NCBI GenBank assembly: GCA_025062175.1
Contig: JANXAX010000070.1
Span: 1-9,446, forward strand
Source of the DNA: Anaerolineae bacterium
Lineage (GTDB): Bacteria; Chloroflexota; Anaerolineae; 4572-78; NAK82
DNA: 9,446 bases
Direction of reading: 5' to 3'
Shown here one piece after another: positions 1 through 5,898 of this stretch. The translations under genes were made by a program, and so were the position numbers. Within the stretch, counting starts at the first letter, position 1. Each line of letters opens with the position of its first letter. The notes under the pieces are model-generated. The model did no database searches. It was not told where the DNA came from and saw only the letters and a list, made by a program, of their open reading frames with translations.

Positions 1-1401
1 GCCCACCTTCTTCATCTCGGCGACGACGGCATCCTTGGCCTCCTGCATTGCCTTCTTGGGATCAGGCTCCTCGCCCAGGAAGTACTTCTGCCAGTAGGGT
101 TGGCCAATGATGAACTGCTGCAGACCATACTTGTGGTTGGGGATGGCCTTGGCCACCTTCAGTTGGTCGAGCACCAGGAAGGCCCACGGGTTCGCCTGCA
201 GCCAGTCGGGATTCTCCGCTTTCAGCTGATCCCAGATGGACTGGAAGGGAGGCAGCTGACCAGGATGATGGCCGGAGGGGATGCCGGAGATCGAGTCCTT
301 CCAGATCGCCATATTGTAGGTCAGCGCTTTTAGGTACTCAGCGGCCTTCTCCTTGTTCTTGCCATATTTGAAGAGGCAGGCACCCGTGGTCCAGAAGACC
401 GTGGAGCCTTCACCACCGCTGGGCAGTGCTGCCATACGCAGCGCCGAGGGATCAGGCCACTTGCGCGCGTAGCGCAGCGGGGCATTCTGGTACTTGACAT
501 AATACGCCACGCGCTGGGCGCCGAAGGCCACCTCGTCGGGCGTCAGATTCACACCGCCGTCCGTCGTGCCGGGCTGCAGCGCGTTGGCCGAGGAAAGCTC
601 CAGCATGCGCTTCATGATCTCGAGCGCCTGCAGGGCCGGCTCGCTGGTAAAGTCGAAGAGCGGCACACCACTGGGGTCGCCCTCGAGCAGGTAGTAGCAG
701 TCGGTGCTGATGCTATGGGTGATCGGTGCCAAGGAACGCCAGCCGTGTGCGTCGAAGGTGCAGCCGTACGGCGCCGCGCCGCTGTCCACCACCTGCTTAG
801 CGTTGGCCAGGTATTCCTCCCAGTTGGCGGGCGCTTTGTCCTCAATCCCGGCCTTGGTCGTGATCGCGCTGTTCCAGGCCTGTATGATCACGTCGATGAG
901 GAAAGGCCAAGAATACAGCTTGCCGTCCACCGTGCACTCCTCACGGATGGAGGGGATCATGTCATCCAGCACCTCTTTCGGGATGTATGGATCCCACGGC
1001 TCGATGACGCCCGCCTTGATCAGGCCAGCCATTTCGACGAAGGGGGTCATGCCGACGTAGACATCCCAGGTGCTCTGCCCCATCTTGGCTTCAGCGACGA
1101 AGCGTGCCACGTCGAAGCCTTCTACCGGTGCGATCTGAGAGTTAACCCCGCCGGGGAACTTGGCATCGACCTCGGTCTTGATCAGGGGATGGATGCTTAC
1201 AATCCATTCGTAGAAAGTGGGCGTCAGCGGGCGTTCTTCCTGGGCATATGCGATGCCGCCCAGGCCAGACACCGGCGCCAGCACCTTGATCCCTCCGACG
1301 GCGAGCCCGGCGGCGATCGTGCTGATCAGGAACTGGCGGCGGCTGAGACGACCATTTTGCAGCTGTGTCAACAAGGGATTCTCAATTCTCTTACTGTTCA
1401 T
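1..1401 (-). CDS. ABC transporter extracellular solute-binding protein, probably for sugars, Tat-exported (3' end outside window)
   Basis: Reading from ATG at 1401 to base 1 gives 467 uninterrupted codons with no stop, so the C-terminus lies outside the window. The N-terminus has a twin-arginine signal: SRRQFL at residues 20-25, a hydrophobic alanine/glycine-rich stretch to about 50, and a likely cleavage site after AYA (51-53). There is no lipobox cysteine, so the mature protein would be exported folded and either released or retained outside the membrane. The mature part resembles family 1 extracellular binding proteins: a short first lobe, a segment near 110-150 (KMGQSTWDVYVG...IEPWDPYIP), NWEEYLANAKQV, and a C-terminal region rich in aromatic residues and lysines. 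A strong AGGAGG lies 8 bases before the ATG and fixes the start. The family delivers carbohydrates or similar solutes to MalFG-type permeases, which would be expected further left. The substrate cannot be told. The gene is probably read from the promoter at 1811-1839. Confidence 0.88.
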   Translation of the reverse strand, partial: MNSKRIENPLLTQLQNGRLSRRQFLISTIAAGLAVGGIKVLAPVSGLGGIAYAQEERPLTPTFYEWIVSIHPLIKTEVDAKFPGGVNSQIAPVEGFDVARFVAEAKMGQSTWDVYVGMTPFVEMAGLIKAGVIEPWDPYIPKEVLDDMIPSIREECTVDGKLYSWPFLIDVIIQAWNSAITTKAGIEDKAPANWEEYLANAKQVVDSGAAPYGCTFDAHGWRSLAPITHSISTDCYYLLEGDPSGVPLFDFTSEPALQALEIMKRMLELSSANALQPGTTDGGVNLTPDEVAFGAQRVAYYVKYQNAPLRYARKWPDPSALRMAALPSGGEGSTVFWTTGACLFKYGKNKEKAAEYLKALTYNMAIWKDSISGIPSGHHPGQLPPFQSIWDQLKAENPDWLQANPWAFLVLDQLKVAKAIPNHKYGLQQFIIGQPYWQKYFLGEEPDPKKAMQEAKDAVVAEMKKVG

Positions 1402-1450
1402 AGCATTTCCCTCCTCATTAAGAGATAGAACAACCGAATAGTGGGCCCTT

Positions 1451-1470
1451 TCTGTACCTCACAGTACAGA
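1451..1470 (-). repeat. Perfect inverted repeat 49 bases upstream of the solute-binding protein gene
   Basis: Arms TCTGTAC and GTACAGA are perfect 7-base complements around a 6-base centre. The dyad lies 49 bases before the ATG at 1401. It could be an operator for a sugar-responsive repressor or an RNA hairpin in the leader. No run of T follows on the minus strand, so it is unlikely to be an intrinsic terminator. Confidence 0.5.
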
Positions 1471-1758
1471 TTGCCAGATAGAGACTTCTCCAGCGCGCAC
1501 CCTCGAGAATTGCACGGGACAGATCATTTCGAAGGTGGCGCCTTGAACACAAATGCCCGATAAACAGCCCCGAAGAGACAAGACAATTCTTCCTGCATCA
1601 GGACCGTTTCGACCGGTGATATGGGGTGGTTGGAATATCAGGGACGGAAAAGACAAATGTAAGGACATCAACCGGCTGCTTCCGTGCCGCAGCACAATTC
1701 GGCTATTTGAGGGGTACTGGACCATCTGGTACAAGGAGCAATCTTTCAGCATTCCATC

Positions 1759-1791
1759 CACACCGCTGTGTGCCATTGCCTCGCTGCACAC
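1759..1791 (-). repeat. Competing dyads just after the predicted transcription start
   Basis: On the minus strand GTGTGC (1791-1786) can pair with GCACAC (1773-1768) across a 12-base loop. CACAC within the second arm (1772-1768) can instead pair with GTGTG (1763-1759) across a 4-base loop. The two hairpins exclude one another. They begin about 13 bases after the predicted start of transcription, where either an operator or an RNA switch would be plausible. Arms this short can also arise by chance. Confidence 0.35.
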
Positions 1792-1810
1792 TTTGAATGC
1801 TTCATAGCTT

Positions 1811-1839
1811 AATATACTTCAAAGTTTCCATTTTGTCAA
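1811..1839 (-). promoter_or_regulatory. Sigma70-type promoter reading toward the solute-binding protein gene
   Basis: On the minus strand a perfect -35 box TTGACA (1839-1834) is followed by exactly 17 bases and a -10 box TATATT (1816-1811), five of six matches to consensus. The surroundings are markedly more AT-rich than the flanking genes. Transcription would start near 1804 and run left into the binding-protein gene after a leader of about 400 bases. It lies in the gap after the UroD-like gene, as expected for the start of a new transcription unit. Confidence 0.72.
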
Positions 1840-1858
1840 TACCGATTGTTACACTTGG

Positions 1859-1887
1859 AAAAAAAGTGTCTCAGGCGCGCTTTACAC
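1859..1887 (-). terminator. Weak candidate terminator after the UroD-like gene
   Basis: On the minus strand the end of the UroD-like gene is followed by GTGT (1887-1884), a 14-base loop with GCGCGC, ACAC (1869-1866) and then seven T (1865-1859). The stem is only 4 base pairs, which is poor. An overlapping dyad ACACTT/AAGTGT (1851-1869) encloses the T run in its loop. The position between a gene end and the next promoter fits termination, but the structure alone does not establish it. Confidence 0.25.
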
Positions 1888-2988
1888 GTACGGCGTTTCT
1901 GTGATGGTCTTCACCATCGCCCAGAAGTTCTCCAGAGGTGTGTCGAGCTGCACATGATGGGTGGGGCCGATGATCAACCCTCCGTCGGCGCCCACTGTGC
2001 GCAACCGTTCGCGCACCTCGTAGGCCACTTCTTCCGGGCTGCCAAAGGGCAAGGTGTGCTGTTCGTCGATGGTGCCCCAGAAACAAAGATGCTTGCCAAA
2101 CGCACGCTTCACCTCAGCCGGATCCATACTGGCCGGCTGAATCGGGTTCAGCACATCCACACCGATCTCGATCAGCTCGGGGATGATGGGCCAGATAAAG
2201 CCATCGGAGTGATACGCTACCTTGAGTTGGGGATTGATGCCCTTAATGGTGGCGATAAAGTTGGCCAAGCGTGGCTTGAGAAAGCGCCGCCACATTGCCG
2301 GCGACATCAGCATCTGGTGTTGTGCGCCCACATCGTCGCCCAACCAGATCATGTCCACCCCCATCTCCACCAGCTTCTTGGCGGCGGTCAAATGGTACTG
2401 ATAGGGAATATCCAGGATCGCCTCTGCCAGGTCAGGTTTGGTCACCAGGTCGATCATCATCTGCTCATAACCGCGCAGTGCCCAAGCCGTTTCCCAGATG
2501 GTGCACACCGTCACCCCCACAATCCAATATTCATCCTTGAATTGCTCGAGCGTCCAGGCAGCATCCCGATACAGCTCGGGACGGTTGGGGTCCGGAGCGC
2601 GATAGGAGCTGATCGCCGCATCGTCGGCCAGCGGATGTCCCACCATCTCGGTATAATGCCCCGTGCCGAAGCGGGTTTCATAGGCTACCGTGTGCCAGAC
2701 GACTCCCCACTCATCTGTATAGGTGCCCGTTGCCTGATAATATGAATTGGCCCAGCCGACAGAGGTGAGCAACATATCCTCACCTAAAGCGCGTTCCAGC
2801 TCGTAGGTGTTGCCACCGCCATGGGGATTGTGCACCCTTCGCGTCTGTGAGAGAAGTATGCCTTCGTCGCGCAATGCCATATCCGCACGCAGGCGCTCGG
2901 CAAACTCGGGGGTGAAGCTGATCTGCATCGGGCAGCGGTCGGGTCTCTCATGGTTCAGGGCCATCAAAACTCGGTCACGATGTTTCAT
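1882..2988 (-). CDS. Uroporphyrinogen decarboxylase-superfamily protein, uncharacterised methyltransferase-like clade
   Basis: This 368-residue protein has the layout of the UroD/MtaA/CmuA superfamily, a TIM barrel: MKHRDRVLMALNHERPDRCP at the N-terminus, the WLGDDVGAQ segment at 215-223, AYHSDGFIWPIIPELIEIGVD at 258-278, an LNPIQP strand at 280-285, FWGTID at 303-308, and THHVQLDTPLENFWAM near the C-terminus. The arginine-bearing MRQAGRYLPE motif of the true haem enzyme is absent, so it should not be called HemE. Methylcobamide:coenzyme M relatives use His and Cys zinc ligands. Here HSDG (260-263) has Asp where a Cys is expected, so the metal chemistry may differ. The start ATG lies 14 bases inside the end of the preceding methyltransferase gene, with AAGG 7 bases before it, which suggests coupling. 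Such proteins are often found beside sugar transporters, and here a binding-protein gene follows. The substrate is unknown. Confidence 0.85.
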   Translation of the reverse strand: MKHRDRVLMALNHERPDRCPMQISFTPEFAERLRADMALRDEGILLSQTRRVHNPHGGGNTYELERALGEDMLLTSVGWANSYYQATGTYTDEWGVVWHTVAYETRFGTGHYTEMVGHPLADDAAISSYRAPDPNRPELYRDAAWTLEQFKDEYWIVGVTVCTIWETAWALRGYEQMMIDLVTKPDLAEAILDIPYQYHLTAAKKLVEMGVDMIWLGDDVGAQHQMLMSPAMWRRFLKPRLANFIATIKGINPQLKVAYHSDGFIWPIIPELIEIGVDVLNPIQPASMDPAEVKRAFGKHLCFWGTIDEQHTLPFGSPEEVAYEVRERLRTVGADGGLIIGPTHHVQLDTPLENFWAMVKTITETPYV

Positions 2989-4114
2989 TCCTCAACCTTC
3001 CATTCTTGTGAGCTGCTCTCTTATAGAACACGAAGATATACTCATGCTTGAAGACGTAGAACCCCCCTGACAAAGCGCGGTAACGCCACAACGCTTTTTG
3101 GGTACGCTTGGCGGTCGTTTGTTCGAAGTTTTTGACGATAATGCTCTTCAGCGCAAGTCCGGCCTCGAACACCACCTGCATTGCACGGAAGCCGAGCGGA
3201 ATCCACTCGCCAGCGGCATATTTATCACCGATGACCAGCACCAGATAACGCCCTGGGTCCAGCACCTCCACGACGCGGCCAACCACCTGCCCCAGCCGTT
3301 CGAGGAATGCTTCGACCGACCTGGCGTTTGAGAGATCACGCGGATCATCGCTGAACTTGATGATGTCGAAATAGGGAGGATGCATAATGATCAGCTGTAC
3401 CGAACGTTGGCCGTACTGGGCAAGCAGAGCGTGGTAATCAAGCGCACAGCTGTCGGCGATGATCACGTCGGCCACGGTGTGGTAGGGGTTAGGCTCTGCG
3501 GCGATCAGACGGCGCGCCTGCTCCGCAACGACCGGATTGAGCTCGATACCGATGGTGTGTCGTCCCAGCCGTTGCCCTTCGATGAGGGTGGTGCCGGCGC
3601 CGGCGAACGTGTCCAGCACCCATTCGCCCCGTCGTGTATAGCGTCGCATCATCTGGTACGGAATCTGGGGGATGAAGTTGCCCCAATACTCAGCCGAGTG
3701 AACCCCTGAATTGTCGCGCCGTTCGATGAGCCACAGGCTGTCGGTGAGGATGTCGGTGTATTCCTGCCAACGATTGAGATTGATATCGTTCACCCCATTG
3801 GTGCGCACCTGGCGCAGACTGCGCTCTAAGCGGGTTAGATAGTAGCGTGCCCGCTCCAGCGTGCGCGAAGCCACTATTTGATCCAGGCGTGCCAGCAGGA
3901 ATTCCGCCTCGCAGGCATCCCAGCCGACCCCGTTGGAATGCAACAGCTGCTTGAGCGCGGCGACCTTCGCACGCAGCACAGGCATCGAGGTGATCGACTG
4001 GAGCACTCGAATGTGCTCTAATATGGCTTCATCTGGGTGTGAAGGCTCAAAGGACTGCGTTTTGCCGGTTGGTCGATCTCCTGAAGCAAGCACCGCTTTC
4101 GGTACCGGGGCCAT
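2975..4114 (-). CDS. Solitary DNA methyltransferase of the N4-cytosine/N6-adenine type
   Basis: The 379-residue protein is a class I S-adenosylmethionine methyltransferase. Residues 30-130 look helical and match no domain I know. A motif X-like segment, GNFIPQIPYQMMRRYT (145-160), is followed by motif I at 167-180 (VLDTFAGAGTTLIEG) and GRHTIGIELN (184-193) for cofactor binding. The catalytic motif IV is HPPY at 245-248, preceded by a hydrophobic strand. HPPY replaces the usual DPPY or SPPY, so base specificity cannot be read from it. A basic C-terminus with NFEQTTAKRTQKALWRY (329-345) may contact DNA. I recognise the GNF(I/V)PQIP...VLD.F.G.GTTL pattern from proteins annotated as site-specific DNA methylases. 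No restriction enzyme or specificity subunit lies nearby, so it looks like an orphan. It starts 39 bases after the HAD gene with a weak Shine-Dalgarno (GGAG, 11 bases away). RNA methylation is a less likely alternative. Confidence 0.82.
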   Translation of the reverse strand: MAPVPKAVLASGDRPTGKTQSFEPSHPDEAILEHIRVLQSITSMPVLRAKVAALKQLLHSNGVGWDACEAEFLLARLDQIVASRTLERARYYLTRLERSLRQVRTNGVNDINLNRWQEYTDILTDSLWLIERRDNSGVHSAEYWGNFIPQIPYQMMRRYTRRGEWVLDTFAGAGTTLIEGQRLGRHTIGIELNPVVAEQARRLIAAEPNPYHTVADVIIADSCALDYHALLAQYGQRSVQLIIMHPPYFDIIKFSDDPRDLSNARSVEAFLERLGQVVGRVVEVLDPGRYLVLVIGDKYAAGEWIPLGFRAMQVVFEAGLALKSIIVKNFEQTTAKRTQKALWRYRALSGGFYVFKHEYIFVFYKRAAHKNGRLRNETS

Positions 4115-4153
4115 GTTGGCAAACGCTCCGCCGTTTCGTTCCGCACAACACCA

Positions 4154-4765
4154 TTATGGTGCACCATTCAGATGGTGCTGTACCTCGGCGATTGCCTGTT
4201 GGGTGCTGCGAAAGAGCACCGCAACTATACCCAACTGTTGGGCAGTGGCGACGTTTTCAGGAAAGTCATCGACGAAGATGGCCTCGTCGGGACGCACATC
4301 CAGCCGTTGTAAAGCGACCTGATAGATGCGTGGATCTGGTTTGGCAACCCCTTCTTCGGAGGAGATGATGAACGTGTCCACCACTTCATGGAGGCGAAAG
4401 CGTTCGGTGAACGTACGCCGCGCGCCCGGCCAGGCATTGCTGAGGATGGCGGTTTTGTAGCGTGGTCGCAGGCGACGCAGAAATTGCACCAATTCTTGGT
4501 CCAGGCGGTCGCCCGACCAAAAGTCACGGCGCATTTGTTGGAGCGTTGCGTCGTCCAATTCATAACGCGCGGCGATATGAGACCATACATCCTGCTGGGT
4601 AGCTTGTCCGACCATCGAGCGCTGTGCGATCTCCGAGGCGAACACCAGCTGGTCTAGCGTGCCTGGGGGAATTCCCAATTTCCGTTCCCATTTGCGGCGA
4701 CCGCTGACATCCTCGGTACGCACCAGCACTCCGCCAAAATCGAAGATCACAGCACGAATGCCCAT
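4154..4765 (-). CDS. HAD-superfamily hydrolase, YihX-like subfamily IA
   Basis: The 203-residue protein has all four HAD motifs in order: FDFGGVL (8-14) with nucleophile Asp9, LSNA (108-111) with Ser109, the lysine of VAKPDPRIY (Lys142), and the acidic pair in FVDDFPEN (Asp166, Asp167). Residues 16-100 form the helical cap typical of this subfamily. The second position of motif I is Gly11 rather than Asp, as in the DLGNVI-type proteins around E. coli YihX, which hydrolyse sugar phosphates such as glucose-1-phosphate, and in the dehalogenase-like branch. Phosphatase activity on a small phosphorylated metabolite is the likely role, but the substrate is not visible. It has an AAGG-type Shine-Dalgarno 5 bases before the ATG. 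It lies 93 bases after the membrane-protein gene and 39 bases before the methyltransferase, in the same orientation. Confidence 0.88.
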   Translation of the reverse strand: MGIRAVIFDFGGVLVRTEDVSGRRKWERKLGIPPGTLDQLVFASEIAQRSMVGQATQQDVWSHIAARYELDDATLQQMRRDFWSGDRLDQELVQFLRRLRPRYKTAILSNAWPGARRTFTERFRLHEVVDTFIISSEEGVAKPDPRIYQVALQRLDVRPDEAIFVDDFPENVATAQQLGIVAVLFRSTQQAIAEVQHHLNGAP

Positions 4766-4813
4766 CTCATCCTTTGCTCAGATAGTCGCTTCACGCGGCG
4801 TCCCTTTTCAGCT

Positions 4814-4833
4814 AACTCGGTCACCCCCGAGTT
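4814..4833 (-). repeat. Perfect hairpin in the gap between the membrane-protein and HAD genes
   Basis: On the minus strand AACTCGG and CCGAGTT are perfect 7-base complements around a 6-base loop. It sits in the 93-base gap between two genes of the same orientation. No T run follows, so it may be a processing or stabilising hairpin, a weak attenuator or a factor-dependent stop. Confidence 0.5.
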
Positions 4834-4858
4834 GTCGTTATCCAGACACTGAGATGCA

Positions 4859-5476
4859 CTAGCGCATGCGCATCAACGCCTGTCGGTACAGCTGCGCCCG
4901 CTCTTCTGGCATGCGGCCGTTGAGCTGCACCAAGATGTTCTCGCGGACATAGATCCATGAGAAATACTGCGGATCTTGTTCGCCCAACTCGATGTAATAA
5001 TCTCGTGCCCGGTTGAGCTGCTCTTGATCGCTGAAGCTATAGATGCGTCCGCTGCAGCCGTCGCACACGGAGGGCAACATGAAGCGTGTAGCTTCGTCGG
5101 CGGTGAAAGGGGCAGTGCCATCATCCACTGCCAGGGGCTGCGGATCTTCACATTCCAGGCCGGCGTCCCAAAACGCGTTCACCACGTCGGCGGTCTGCCA
5201 GGCCGTCCGGGTGCGTGTTTGATTCGTCGAGACATCCTGGGGGACGCTGGCCTGTGAGCGGGCGTTCAGCTCTTCCCACACTACCAAACCGATGCCTGTC
5301 CCGATCAAACAGCTGAGACACGAACATGCCACGACTCCGATAACCAACACCGCCGTGAGCAAACCAGTAGGGCGTGCTGGCTTCTCCGGAGGCTCGACGG
5401 GGTATTCATATCCTCCCTCTGGGTATGGATAATAAGACGCGCCATAGCTTTCTTCGTTTTCCCAGGTTTGGCTCAC
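4859..5476 (-). CDS. Uncharacterised single-pass membrane protein with cysteine-containing outer domain
   Basis: The start is GTG at 5476, fixed by GGAGG 8 bases upstream; there is no better ATG. Residues 1-37 form a Tyr/Pro/Glu-rich, probably disordered cytoplasmic tail. Residues 39-67 form one hydrophobic helix with an unusual CSCLSC cluster at 51-56. The remainder (about 95-205) looks like a small folded domain outside the membrane: VVNAFWDAGLECEDPQPL, RFMLPSVCDGCSGRIYSF with a CxxC at 138-141, then a helix and FSWIYVRENILVQLNGRMPEERAQLYRQAL. This last pattern recalls uncharacterised proteins I associate with Chloroflexota, with or without a lipoprotein signal, but I cannot name a family. 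The acidic pattern and the LNGxMPEE ending suggest a protein-binding or stress-sensing role only by guesswork. It is the first gene after a good promoter (5552-5581) and a leader with two dyads. Confidence 0.72.
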   Translation of the reverse strand: MSQTWENEESYGASYYPYPEGGYEYPVEPPEKPARPTGLLTAVLVIGVVACSCLSCLIGTGIGLVVWEELNARSQASVPQDVSTNQTRTRTAWQTADVVNAFWDAGLECEDPQPLAVDDGTAPFTADEATRFMLPSVCDGCSGRIYSFSDQEQLNRARDYYIELGEQDPQYFSWIYVRENILVQLNGRMPEERAQLYRQALMRMR

Positions 5477-5486
5477 TGTTTATTCC

Positions 5487-5500
5487 TCCATGTGCATGGA
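5487..5500 (-). repeat. Perfect 14-base dyad overlapping the membrane-protein Shine-Dalgarno
   Basis: Arms TCCATG and CATGGA are perfect 6-base complements around 2 bases. On the minus strand the second arm includes part of the GGAGG ribosome-binding site (bases 5485-5489), so a folded hairpin or a bound protein there could hinder initiation at 5476. It shares bases 5499-5500 with the dyad at 5499-5521. Confidence 0.45.
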
Positions 5501-5521
5501 ACATCCCCGGCGGGAATGTTC
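5499..5521 (-). repeat. 23-base dyad in the membrane-protein leader (operator or hairpin)
   Basis: On the minus strand the arms GAACATTCCC and GGGGATGTTC lie around GCC. Nine of ten positions are complementary and the tenth is a T/G pair that would hold as G-U in RNA. It lies about 25 bases after the predicted transcription start. It could be a repressor site or a stable leader hairpin. The outer GAACAT/ATGTTC halves recall LexA-type half-sites, but the spacing is too wide for a standard box. Confidence 0.55.
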
Positions 5522-5551
5522 TATAGCCTCTCCGCCAACGCGATTTCACTG

Positions 5552-5581
5552 ATTATACTGAGGAAAGTGTACATTGGACAA
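5552..5581 (-). promoter_or_regulatory. Sigma70-type promoter for the membrane-protein gene group
   Basis: On the minus strand the -10 box is a perfect TATAAT (5557-5552), with TTGTCC (5581-5576, four of six matches) 18 bases upstream. Transcription would start near 5545, about 70 bases before the GTG at 5476. It likely drives the membrane protein and, if there is read-through, the HAD, methyltransferase and UroD-like genes. Confidence 0.65.
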
Positions 5582-5898
5582 TCTGGCGGAAAACAGCTAG
5601 TCACTAAAGTGGTGCTCGGTGCGTGCACCGTCAAGCATTCTCTTGCGAGGACATAGCCATTCATTTCCGCCCAAGCGGACGGAGGGCATCTCCATGATGT
5701 TCTACAGAGTTTGTCCGAATGAAGCACACACCCCGTCGGAACACGAGGTCTTCACAGGTTGGGCACATGGACTCAGCACGCCGTGCCTCTACGCCGTTGC
5801 AACAATCCAGGGACGTCCATCCAACCGTGTCGCTCCCCCGAGAATGAAGTACACCAAGCACCCTTGGATACGAGTTGTCTTGCGTTCGCCCATCTCGC
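5582..5898. other. Non-coding stretch of about 320 bases between two transcription units
   Basis: No frame on either strand has a ribosome-binding site together with recognisable protein features; minus-strand frames here are broken by stops or run into the phosphoesterase gene. Two short dyads are visible: 5617-5630 (CGGTGC and GCACCG around 2 bases) and 5666-5679 (TCCGC and GCGGA around 4 bases). Neither is followed by a T run, so no clear terminator for the proB group can be named. It may hold a decayed gene or an unrecognised RNA, but nothing in the sequence proves that. Confidence 0.5.

Larger units (their letters stand above)
1402..1810 (-). other. Long non-coding leader upstream of the solute-binding protein gene
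   Basis: About 400 bases separate the predicted transcription start (near 1804) from the ATG at 1401. I find no convincing gene here: the longest minus-strand frame (1459-1791, 110 codons from GTG) has no Shine-Dalgarno, no recognisable domain and odd composition. The stretch holds dyads at 1759-1791 and 1451-1470 and ends with a strong AGGAGG. It may be an untranslated leader with a regulatory role or may contain a second, nearer promoter that I cannot make out. It matches no riboswitch class that I recognise. Confidence 0.45.

Noticed and set aside
715..1428. 237-codon plus-strand frame
   Set aside because: It is antisense to the binding-protein gene, whose own frame is open for 467 codons with a signal peptide and strong ribosome site.
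1459..1791. 110-codon minus-strand frame from GTG in the transporter leader
   Set aside because: No Shine-Dalgarno, no recognisable domain, and composition unlike the neighbouring genes; it fits a chance frame in a leader.
1746..1805. 19-codon minus-strand frame starting almost at the predicted transcription start
   Set aside because: It has no ribosome-binding site, and no codon run or pattern typical of a leader peptide.
1846..2745. 299-codon plus-strand frame
   Set aside because: It is antisense to the well-supported UroD-like gene and rich in His/Arg, as expected from a shadow of a GC-rich gene.
1882..2988. Calling the UroD-like gene hemE
   Set aside because: The arginine-bearing substrate motif of the haem enzyme is missing and the context is a transporter, not haem synthesis.
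5499..5521. LexA-type SOS box
   Set aside because: The GAACAT and ATGTTC halves are 11 bases apart, far wider than known LexA boxes, and the downstream gene is not a repair gene.
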